Source: Mactra quadrangularis (taxonomy: Eukaryota; Mollusca; Bivalvia; Venerida; Mactridae). Taken from it: a stretch of 64,000 nucleotides of DNA. The first letter of the stretch is position 1. Each line of letters begins with the position of its first letter. The DNA lies in NCBI GenBank assembly GCA_025267735.1, contig CM046307.1, positions 55,485,395-55,549,394 on the forward strand. The letters run 5' to 3'. Shown one piece after another: positions 1-12,400 of the stretch. Made by a program: the position numbers and the translations under genes. The notes under the pieces were generated by a model. The model saw only the letters and a list, made by a program, of their open reading frames with translations. It was not told the DNA's origin and ran no database searches.

Positions 1-251
1 GACTGGAGCATTAGGTGCATTAACGGGACTGTATTATGTGTGAAAGTGTAAATACTTGTCATTGATTTACAACATCAGACTTATGAGCTTAGAAATGGTT
101 AAACATTTGATATAACAAGCAGGATGTCAGGGTTCAAGCCAGTCTGATAAAGTTCAAGCAAGTCCAGTAAATTGCTATACTTCTATTATAGTTGAAAGGT
201 AGAGAAAAATTTAATTCAGTTATCAATATCTTCGTATATTTATTTTTCCAG
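1..251 (+). other. Intron upstream of first visible exon
   Basis: AT-rich sequence ending in a pyrimidine-rich tract and CAG at 249-251. It holds no coding sequence or promoter that I can support. The start codon of the gene must lie further upstream because the first visible exon begins inside the conserved N-terminal region of RGS22. Confidence 0.7.
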
Positions 252-482
252 ACATTTCCAGAGCCATTGTTCTTCAACAAGGACACGGGAGGATTTGAAG
301 TGGTCTGTGCAGCAAAGAAGGAGTTGGCCAATAAGATTAAAGAAGCATTACGTACACAAGCTAGAACACCCAGGATTTATAGAGTTGCTAAGAAACATAG
401 TTTTATTGATATACCATTGATTCCAATAGAAGATGAAAAATCTACAGAAAATCAAGAAATTCATACAAGCTTTTCTGTTACT
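252..482 (+). CDS. RGS22: RGS22-like exon 1 in window (phase 0/0)
   Basis: This exon has 77 codons. The acceptor is TTTTTCCAG before 252 and the donor is GTAAGT at 483. It begins TFPEPLFFN and continues through GGFEVV, matching the vertebrate stretch that begins PTFSEAIRFN and runs into GVFEV. This is the conserved N-terminal segment before the RGS domains. An ATG in the preceding intron at 192 extends the frame, but the splice acceptor and homology argue that it is not the true start. Confidence 0.88.
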
Positions 483-3400
483 GTAAGTTAAGTGTATGCT
501 TGCCATGCAAACATTTTATAACTCTAGTTTGCAAAAATTTATGCTGATGAGAAGGACCTGTATTTTGTCTGGTCCGAGCGTGATTGACAGGTTTGTAACT
601 CTGTCATTATATAGACCAGATCAAATTTTGGTGTCTGTTTAAAATGTTTGAATGAAATAGGCTGCATAATTTCAAAACTGTACTATTAAGGCAACATATT
701 ATCAAAACTCTACTATAATTGAAATATTAAAATACAAGTGTTTCAATGCCCAACTACACGTAAATTATGACAGATGTGACTTTATCTGATCAACTATTTG
801 GACAATAGTGGATAGCGCAGCTTATTAATCAGTTATCGGTTGGCTTTGATTTTGGCCTTGCCATAACACTTCTCAATTAAGATTTTTGGTGCTATACTTT
901 ATCTCTTTGAAGACTTTGATTTTGTTTAACAGAGCATTCTGAATAATCGAGCAATCTTTACGTTACTGTTCTTGTTTTGTACTGACCAGTCATATAATTT
1001 TCTGATTCTAAATAGTACTGCACAGCCTCTCTTGAACAACACCCTCTGGGAGAGACTAAAGTATGTTGCTGACTAGAGGTTGATGTTCTGCAGATCGAGG
1101 GCTTAGTGCAATATGGTTGTAACTCCCTCTTTTCTTATATTGAGTTATGGCCATATTGCACTAAGCCCTCGAGATGTTAAATTCAATTAAATTTAAGCCA
1201 AAGGTAAAATATCACAAACTGTTGTTGTGCAGAAAATTTGTTCTGTAGAGGGCCGCTCTGCGGTTGTTATTCTGTAACCTGTTTATTACTTTCTTTCAGA
1301 CATTAAACAAAGAACAAGGAATACATTGGGTTAAAGCAGAAAGGTTACCAGCATTCTTAGATAGTGATTTATATTTAGAATACAGACTATCTAAGTTGTT
1401 ATCACAAGCTAGAATTACTGGTGAACATGGTGAATATGTTCTATTGAAGATTGATTATAAACCAAGACAGAAAAAGGTATGATACAAACTTTTTGTCATT
1501 ACGGAACATGGATTTAGGGCTGTTAAGTTGTCTCAATGTGCAACTAGCCTTTTAAGCTTGATTTTGATTTTTTAGCCGGATTTTTCAACGTAAAAATTCG
1601 GCTAATAGTTTGGCGAAACACGTGCAGGTGGGCGATCAAGGTGTCTGGTTTTGTTAACAATTGCGTTAAAGTTTTCTTTACCATATATTTCTGCCATTTA
1701 TTGTCAGACCTTTATTAAACTTCATACAATGATGACATACTATGTGATGTACAGAATTAGAAAGTAACACAACTCTACCTGCCTTTATTAATGATTATTT
1801 CCCTCTGTAATTTTTATGTTAAAGTTTAAAAATCCGGCTTTAATCTGGTTTCCACATTACATTTCTTGTTAACAAACCTTAATTGGTCTTTATTACAATT
1901 GTTTAATTTTCGAGAACAAAAAAACAATTAAATTATTTTATATTTTTCTCTTTAGTCCAATTCCTAGATGGCCAGCATAGTTCTGAGTAAAGTACTCAAC
2001 TATAATTGTATAGTGTTTCTTTTCATGGAAGCAGGCCTATGGTGCTTCCTGTTTTATAAGTATACAGCAGGGCTCGGCCGCGAGGGCGATTCGGGCGATA
2101 ATGTCGCCTTGTGTGTTACCATTTCGCCCTATCAAAACATCAGGGAGAAGTCCATTTCGCCGAGTATTTCCGATTTCGACGATTGAATAATATCGTGGCG
2201 ACGTCAATTACTGATTACACTCCGCCTACTAACACCAACAGCGAATCAGAGCGTCGTTTCTCAACATCGAAAGTCGATTAGCCAATCAGGATCGACAGTA
2301 CATAATGATCTAGCAGGCTCCAGTAGAGCGTTGCCTTGGGCAGTTTTACGACTGTGACTAGCATATTAAGTTTATGACACGTCGGCGAGGATTAAATAAC
2401 ACGCTTGGTCCACTAATTGTACCCCTAAGTTAAACAATGCATTGTGCAGTCGGCCATGCGAAAGGGTAAAGGCTTGCGGAAGCGAGTTTTTCACATGTCC
2501 CCTTAACAATGCTGGCATACCATTTCCCCTCACACATATAAAATGAACCTTTGTTTGAAAATACGTAGGTTCGATGGCGAGTAAAAATGACATAAAGTGT
2601 TACTAAAAATAGATTTGTTACGTCATGGACACTGTATCCACGCGCTCGCTATTGGTGATAATGGTAACCAGTTTACACACTAATCGATTCGCTTACCAGT
2701 TAATTAGCAAAGCAGTCAAATTTAAGTTAACAAACAATTCCATTTGTCACACATTGGGGACGAAACAGATAAAGTTAATTTCAGTTGAAAGTCATTCTTT
2801 CACTATTAGTCGAATAATATGATTGTACACCATGTAATGATATATTGTGGCTATCAAATGCAGAACTTATAACCCCGTTCATTCCATAATGATTTCTTAA
2901 TTACATAATTGATCAGATCGTATATTTGACCTGAAAAAAGGCGATGTACTCGTGAAACATTCGTCCTCGATAATTTTCATACCCGGGTCCGACTGTTAAT
3001 TTTTTGAGTGAAAAAAAGTAAAGAAATATAAATTAAATCCATCATATGACCACTAATATTCTTTCATTGATAAATACTTAATTGTAGCAGTGAAGACTGA
3101 TATCCTGTGATACTTATTAGGTAAAATTACATTTTAATCTTTGAAATGATTTCAATACAATTATAAGCTTATGAAGCCACTGAAAGATGCTTTCATTTGC
3201 ATAGTGCAAAAAGATTAAATGAATTCAAGATACAATTAATAATAAGTCACATAAATCTATTAGTTTGACCAGCATATAATAAACAATATACAGGAAAATA
3301 AATACATCAGCAAATATATTGTGATCACTAGGTTATAATTCAATGAAATTTGGTGTTCTAGAAGAACAAAAGTATTTCAAACTAATGATTGCTGTTATAA

Positions 3401-6400
3401 ACTGTTACTTTTGAAATCGGATGCACACGGAAACTTCTCTTACGAACGGTTCCACTTCTCCCTAACTCAGTTGGAGGGAGAAGTCACTTCTCCCTAAAAT
3501 TTTACCCCAGGATGAGCCCTGAACAGTCTGAAAAAATTCTGAATGCTCTTGAATCGTAAGAGATATTCTATGAGTGGTGATCTGTATTATAACTTAAAGC
3601 ATTTGTCATTTCTTTATTTTAAGTCTAAGAAGAAGAAAGATGAAGAAGAAATCAAAATAGATCCTAAAGAAGCTTTAATGAAAGATTTATATGTATGTAT
3701 GGGTAATGCTAGTACTACAGAGACAGATGCTTGGTATGCTTCGGCTAAAATTGCCTCGGAACAAGAGACTACCTATTCTACAGCATCACGTCCAGATAGT
3801 GGTACAATACGATCCATTAGTAGTACACGTCCAACTAGTGCAAGACCTACTAGTGCATATAGCGATCCTTATATCCGCTCTGATAGCGGAATGGGATCTT
3901 CCATCAAGGGCTCGGCTAAAAGTAAGAACAGTTCATATAGCACACTGTATCAGAACAGATTTGGTCAAATTGAAAGTGAGGATGACATTATGATGAGCAA
4001 ACTATTCTCCACAGATAGTAAACCCAGTGTGCCTCGTCTTACAGACAATTTCTGTGTAATTAGCAAGGATGATCGTACGGTGGTTTACTCTTCACCTAAA
4101 CGTGACCCTGCATTAGATTTAACTGCAGATGAAAGTGAACAGCCAGATGATGAAATGGATTCTGGGAAAGGCGATGATGAATTGATCGACATGAACGAGA
4201 GTGTGACCGATGGTGAGCAAGGTCAAGGTCAGCCAATCGTTTTTGAGAACATCGATGACATTGGATCTGTCATCGTTGGTGTGGTCCTTAAGAGAGTTTA
4301 TGCCATGTTGAATAACATGGCTGAAAGTGAGGTTGAAAAAGTACCAGAAATTCAGGAGATATTTCCAGAAGGTTCTTATTCTAGTTTGTCAGTGGAATCA
4401 TTAGAAAGGGTTACCTTTGTGGAACCAGGTAAAACTGAAACAAAAGATGATAAAAAAGAAGCAGACAATGAACCCAAAGTTAGTGAAAAGATGAAACAAA
4501 ACCTTGAAGCAGAAAGTGATGTAGATTCATTACTGGACAGTGATGAGGATTATGAAGAGTCAGACATGTTCTTCCGTAAACACAAACATCGTAACTACAG
4601 TCTTTGTACTAGGAAAGGCGTAAATCAGTTCAAAGAGTTCTTGAAAGGTACCCTTGGTGAAAAGAATTGGAAACTATGGGTTGATATAGACAGAATGAGA
4701 CTCATGACTAATGAGAATGAAATACAATTGTAAGTTTGGATTGTTTATTTATTTGTATTTTTTGTATGTGGACAGTTTACCTTTTGCTGCAATTTTTATT
4801 CCAAAAACAATTTTGGGGGGCATATAGGAGTCAGCTTGTCGGTCAGTCAGTTAGTAGGTTGGTTGGTTGGTCTGTAGCTTTTACTTGTCTGCTCAATTTC
4901 TCAGCACCTATTGTACTGATTTGATTCAAACTTCACACATATACTAGATATCAGGCAGACATGTGTATATCCCATTTTGGTTATGGCCCTTTTATGAAAA
5001 ATCTTGTCCACTCATTTTCTCAGCACCCAATTTCTTGAGGGGTATTCTATCTCATTCAGTGATAGGTCTAGTTTATACTGATCTAGCTTGATTGCAAAAC
5101 AAGAAGAATACTCAATACATACAGTACAAAGATACCGATAACTATTTGAATTGCTATTGAGTACTGAAGTTCTGTTTTTAAATCAGCAGTGTTAATGTCT
5201 TCGCTACTGACATGTAATGAAATTTAACAATAATGATTTATTTCAGATATTTATATTGGTTAACAATAGTTACTGTATGATTTATTTCAGATATTTATAT
5301 TGGTTAACAATAGTAACTGTATGATTTATTTCAGATATTTATATTGGTTAACAATAGTTACTGTATGATTTATTTCAGATATTTATATTGGTTAACAATA
5401 CTTACTGTATGATTTATTTCAGATATTTATATTGGTTAACAATAGTTACTGTATGATTTATTTCAGATATTTATATTGGTTAACAATACTTACTGTATGA
5501 TTTATTTCAGATATTTATATTGGTTAACAATAGTAACTGTATGATTTATTTCAGATATTTATATTGGTTACGAGAGAAGTATCATAAACCTGGTGCAGAG
5601 TATGAACTAACAGTAGAGCAGAAATCCCATCTAGGTCTATCTGAACCTTCATTATGGACTCTAGATAAATTAATGTCTGTACATAATCAAATAGCTGAAC
5701 CTTTAGTACTCTACTGGTAAGTATTTGAATAAATCTGGATAGTAATATTGATAATTTTATTATATAGGAGCAGTGGTATAGTTATTAGACATACACTTTG
5801 GGATCAAGAGGTCCCGGGTTTGATCTCCACTTGGGCATTGCTTATTTCTTTGAGCAAGAAATTTACCTACAGTTGTTCCACTCTACCAACGTGTAAATGG
5901 TTACTGTGAGGGATCACCTGCCTGAAGGTGATTTCAATGATCTGGAGATATTGTACAAGATTGATAAGTTGGCTGAAAAGGTATATGGAGGCAGACTTAA
6001 AACAGCACTTTAACTTAAAACTTTTTTAACTTTTATTTCAGTAACAATTATGTCATGATACAGTTCAAAGAGAAATAAACTGGATAAAAATCATCAGAGT
6101 TTTTAATGCAATATTAACCAGTATATTGTTAAGTGTTGCACCCCTAGAATACTAATATTAGATAAGATAAATCATACACCCACACAGAATACAATGATCC
6201 TCACATAATACATATATACCCGGTAATGATGATACAGTACAACCTTCTTGAACAACTTCCACTGTGAGAGACTAAAGTATGTTGCTGTTCAGTGGTTGTT
6301 GCCCTGCAAAGGTTAAATTCAATTAAATTTAGGTCTAAGGGAGATAGTACTAGATAGGGAGATATCAAAAGCTGTTGTTGTGCAGAGGATTCGTTCTGTA

Positions 6401-9400
6401 GAGGGCCACTGTGTAGAGGTTATAATGTACATGTAACTCAGATTTTTGTCATGTATTTTACAGGGCACCAAGATTTTTATTAAAACAAATGATGAGAACC
6501 AACCCAGACAAGAATTTATTATATCATCATTTAAAACATTTAAAGACACCAGCAGGTGTTGACCCTAGCCCTCCTACTGCTTCATTACTACCTCTACGAC
6601 CTAAAACATGTCATCCTAGAATGAGAGAACCTCAAGTTACACCACAAGATCTGGTGAGTATTATAGTCATGGATTGTTTCCATTTGTATACCAATACCAG
6701 TCATTGACATAATGCACTTACCTGAAGCCCAGTGCACCTTTTTACTAACATTCTTACGAAAAAAGTTATCGTAAGTCACCTTCTTAAGTTTTCCAGTTCA
6801 AAGATGGAAAGATTATATACATAATTGTGATATAATTATGATATTTATAATTTTATAAAATATTTCACATAATTCAATAATATTTGGTATTGATTGGCCA
6901 AAAAATAACCATAATATGAATGTTTCTTGCTTTTGACTTTCAATTGACTTTTTATTGTAAGAATTTTTGTGAAAAGCACCACCGGACTAGTGAAAATCAC
7001 TTATTTTATATAGTCCAGCTGGTTGATAAGTTTGCCTTTATCTAGATAACATAATAAATCGAGCCAGTGCACAAGATAGTTAATGGTAATTACTGCAATA
7101 TCAAAGAGTAAATGTATTTCAACATAATGTTCTAAATTGCAAAAATCAATAAGCAAGATTAAAGGCTTTTCCGTCAACAATTAAAATGATAGTAGATGCG
7201 ATGATGTTGTTTTTTTCCACTGTTCAGAATACCACTTAAAGTACCAGTACCAATTTAAAGTAGTAATTATTGGTACTGTATTTAAGCTAATACCAATGAT
7301 GGCACCTTGAAGTCTTAAAACTGAACTATATGATAATGTAGCATTAAACAAATCCTTCTTAAGTTAGAACTAAATTTAAATTTGCTCTTAATATTTCAAT
7401 CTGACCAAACTTTTTTTACTTCCAGATGTTTATCATGTTTTTTTTCTAAACAATGTGAAAAAATGATTTTTGAGATGAATGAGTTAGAGCAGTGTTGCAT
7501 CAAGACATTGCCAGCACTATTTGCTTGCATGTTATCAGGGGCGGATCCTGGATTTTTATCTAGGGGGGGGGGGGTCCGAACCTCGAACCACAACCACATT
7601 ATACGCAATTTGCAGAAAAATTGCATCATATTGATAATAAAAACTACATAACCATTAAATCTATGTTAAGCACTGAGAAAAAATACTTCATACTACTTAA
7701 AAATGACTTACAAGCAAGAACTACACTAATGGCCATGTACCTTTTCCAAATTCTAGTGGGGGGGTCCGGACCCCTCTGACCCCCCGCTGGATCCGCCCAT
7801 GGTTATTATGTGCATACACTGCCATCTATAAGTTGCTTCACAGCACAATTGATTGAATTGCTACAATTTCAAATTTTGGTTTTGAAGAATTATTATACCA
7901 TTGCTTTTTTCATTCATTATTCATGCAATAGAAGCAGAATTTATACTGGTACATTTTAGTTTGAGTTGCAGCAAAAGTTATATATTAGCCTCAAAAACTG
8001 TGGTCATCTCAACAAACTTATATCAAATTTGAATTTTTTTGTAATTTTCATAGCCATAAAAAATGTACTACCTGCAATCTAAAAAAAACATCAAAGTTAT
8101 GATAAATTTACAATAAACTGCTGCTTTTACATCTTCTTAAAATTCTTTTGAGTATGATATGAATTGTGAATGAGTGAAGGAAATTTTTGATGGCAGTGTA
8201 TATTTGGGATGGCCCAAGAAATGAAACTTTTTTTTGACATTTTTTTTTTTTAACGTCGCATTCAACACATATATAGGTCATATACACGATGGCCAGCTCT
8301 TCCTACTATAGGTTTCCTGAACACTTATCTATTACCAGTACTAACTTACCCTACCACAAGGCCGACAACTCATGTATAGGGTATAACCTGCCGCGACCGG
8401 TTTCGAACCCGTGATCTCCGGATTCAAAGTCAGACATGCTAACCACTACGCCACGGCCACGGCTGCATATGGACATGTACACTTATAACCTAACATAAAG
8501 TGTTGATAAGCAACATACAATACAATTTAAACTAAGGTATTTATTCAAGATTCTACATGATTTCTTACAGGTCACAGAAATGTTTCCACAAGTTGAAGAA
8601 ACCATTGAAACATCTCCTCCGGTTGGTTTAAAAAGATCCTATGCTGAACCTACATTAAAGTTCATAGCTAATTGGCAGAAAGAACAAATGGTTCATACCC
8701 AACTACTCTCTCCTAGACTTAATGTTGATAGAACTTCTACACCAAGATTGAGACGTCCTATGTCTGCTAAGTATGTTTATTATTATTTTAGTGTAGTTAA
8801 GTTTGTCATTGGAGGATCAAAACTGTGACATTCAGCTTGCTTGTCAAATGCTCTAACTAATCTAGCTACTTTATTTTTTATATACAGTGACGATTAGGGC
8901 TGCATATCTTGATTAATGTCGTGATTCGATACGTATCACGATATATATGCCTTGCGATTACGATATTAATCGTGATACGATGTAAATTGTAAATTTGGTA
9001 TGAATGCATTGACAAATTATGATATTTTTATCAAACAATCATAAAATTAACAAAGTTATTAATTACCCTTACTTGGCACAAAATAAAACCAACAAAACAA
9101 ATATTATCTTTGTTTAATGACTATTGAGAATAAGAAGTAAATAAAGATTGCAATTGCAAGTTAAATGCTATAGATATATAGTATATTTTGTCTTTAACTG
9201 ATTTCTTATAAAGGGCCTTCTGAACCGCGATTTTTTAGTGACGAACCACCACTAGTATAAAGACCACCTTTGTTCTTGCAAAATCATGGGATTTTTATTG
9301 ACTTATACAAATAAATCCCACCGAGAAAACAATGAATTTTAAGAAATATCCCTAAAGCAAGACCATTCTGTTATTGAGACTACTATTATTTTGATGATCC

Positions 9401-12400
9401 TGATAGTGGAACTGTATTTTTTCATTTTATAACTTCCTTTTGTTATATATCTAATTACCTATAAGTTTGCGACATGATCACATGCTGGTCATGAATGTAT
9501 CACTACTGATTTAAAATTTTTCATACCCGAGTCGATAGCGCAATTGGTAGCGAGCTGGGATTCGGAATCTTGTGTCCCGAGGGGGGTACGGGTTCGAATC
9601 CCACCCGGGGAGGTTACCCTTCCATGAAAATTAGACAATAATGTCAATTTTCCTCCATTGATAAGATAATATGGAGAAGTTTCCAGCCTTGTTGGAGGGT
9701 AGGTGAGTACTGGTTATAGACAAAGTTCCAGGAAAGCTAGGTTATGTGCGCTGGATGCCAGGAAATTACCTAAAATGTGTTGATATGACGTTAAATCCAA
9801 TAAATAAATAAATAAAATTTTTCATATGGTATACTTGTATGATTCCAGACTTCCACAGCAAAGTTCTACCCTTCCATTATCTTCTAGACCAAAGTCTGCA
9901 GTTGTAAAGACATCAAGCAGACGACCGTCTACAGCATACTCTACTGTATCTAATGTCTCGGTGGAATCTGCTACTGGACGTGTCAGAATTAGAACACCAA
10001 GTCATAGTTCACAGAAAACTGGAAAATCTGGTGAAAGATCTAGACCTAGTTCAGCTGCCTCCAGTATACATTCTGTGAGGTATGTACTTGATTAACAACT
10101 TGAATTGATGCTTGTTTCTAGCTAAAAAACACTTTGTTTGTTTTGGGTGCAACTGTGACAAACAAAAGTTGGAATAAAAATGTGTATGTGTGCAGAACAA
10201 TTCCATGTAATATGCATTGCATGCTTTTAAGCAGTTGTATACAAAATGATTTTGTTTTGCATCAAAGCCCTGAGGTACAAAATTAGGTTTTTGAACTGGG
10301 AGACACAAAATATGTGTTTCGTTTGCAGTTCTGTTTGTTTTAACATAATGCTGGTTCTAGGTGATTGTATGATGTATTGTATATAACTAAAATTTTGCCT
10401 TGCTTAAGATGGTTTTCTTTCTGAAATGTACTCATGATTGTTGTGTTGGATTCAAAATTTATAGTTCTTGATGCATCAGACTATTGAGGAATGTGCTTAT
10501 TATGATTCCTCTATAGTTGTTGGAAAATTAACGTCTTGAACCAATATCATGGTTTCATTTGGCATTTTATCCCTTGGTTGTTCATAACACATAACACTAG
10601 TCAAAGTTCCACCTTTCCTCAGAAATGTTAAAAGCAACATGGTATAGTATCCAAAGTTAAAAGTTTAAAAAAGTGCAGTTTAAAGTCTATTTCCGTTTAA
10701 ATGTTAAGAAATAAGATGACTTTTCAAATTAGTTCGATAAACCCTGATCATTGAAATCACCTTTAAGCAGGTGACCCACACATTACCGATTTACATCTGG
10801 TCTGAGTGGAACAATTGTATGTTAATTTCTTGCTCAAGGAAATAAACAGTGCCCCTAATGGAGTTTGAACCTGGGACCTTTTGATCTCTAACTAGGGGTG
10901 TAACGGTTAACTGATATACGGGTTAATATTGCAATACGACTTCTGGCGGTTTTTAACCGGTTCGTTTTTCTCTGAACCAGTTTTTCTAGTTATGTTCCAT
11001 ACTGATTGTTTTTATCAGAGTCTGAAATTTAAACGTTTGAATAAATGTTAAAATGTGCTTGGAAACTTTAAATATTTTTCGTTAAGTGAGAAAATAATTA
11101 TCTTTGAAAGTCCATTCAAAACCTTTTTTTCTAACTTATTCAAACATTTGCATAATACATGTAGATCATTTGAAAATAAAAATATCTACATACAATGTTG
11201 ATCAAATTAAGACGATGCACATGCATTGATTCGTGCAATGCATGTATGTGCAAAGAACAATAATTATGTATTGCAATATATTGCAATACGGGTTTCGTGT
11301 ATTGCAATATATTGCAATACCGTTTTTACCGTATTGTTACACCCCTATCTCTAACCATCTGTCCTACCACTTGAATACTTCTCCTACACCACCCTCTTAA
11401 ACAAATCTTCAGGTTGAACCTCTTATTCTTTATAAATAAATTCTTAATGCAATCACAATACTCATTTTTCAGTGTAAGAAATGTATCACTTTTTTCTGTT
11501 TATGTTTTTAGATCAGAGGATATTGGATCTGATGTATCAGATTTTCTTGGTGGGAGACGAATGGAACATTTGTTACAAGCTTTACATAATGAGAACAACT
11601 CTGGTGGATTCTTCCGTAGATACATTGAGAAAAGTGGAAGTAAAATGTGGATTAATAATTTAAACTTCTGGAGAGACGTACAAGCTTATCATTTATTATT
11701 TTATGCCAATAGTTTGGATCCATATGTTGTCTTGAAAAAAGCAAAGGTAATACATTGTCTTTAAAGGCAGGATTTTTCATTGGCAAGAGATCAAAATTGA
11801 TGGTTGTTGGTTGTAGTAGACAGGGGGTGAAGATATATTGAAAAACAGTTTACCCTGTTAGAATTTGGAAACATTTTAAGGAATGAGTGGTCTTTGCCAT
11901 GAGCATTGTAAATTGCTAAAAACATTATGTATACTGATTTTGTCTGATAAAGATGTGTGTATGTATGCATGCTTAAAAAATACATGCAATGATTATATGA
12001 AGTGTGAGTTTTGTATCAATTTTTTAAAATGTAAACTTACCTAGAAGTAATGCTGCAAGTGTTACAATTGTCATATTTCTGTAAACTAGCTAAGATGTTT
12101 TAAGTAACCAAGACTCCAAGTATACATTTTTTTACTCTATTTTCAGTCAATATTTTCTAAATATATTGTGGTACGTGCACCATGTCATATTGGTGTAGGT
12201 GATGAACTAGCCCATGAAATACGTAGTCAGATTAATCCACCATTTGAAGAACTATTTGATGATGCTGAGGAACATGCTATTACTGTGGTATATGAGGCTT
12301 GGCAGGAAATGTGGGAAGTTGATCAGAAAACGTATAACAAGGTAAGTAGGCTGTGCTAATTATGTGAAGTAAAAAAGTCAACTGCATTCATGCTGATGTA

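Noticed and set aside
192..251. In-frame ATG upstream of the first visible exon
   Set aside because: It lies before a good splice acceptor, and homology to RGS22 starts exactly at 252; vertebrate RGS22 has further N-terminal residues encoded upstream.
3691..3993. 100-codon ORF overlapping exon 3 in another frame
   Set aside because: Shadow of the coding exon with repetitive residues and no family resemblance.
5235..5570. CRISPR-like array
   Set aside because: The 44-bp units are directly adjacent with no unique spacers, in a eukaryotic intron; it is a minisatellite of a splice acceptor.
7382..7651. ORFs on both strands with GADPGFLSRGGG-like peptides
   Set aside because: They translate the GGGGCGGATCC miniature element, not a gene.
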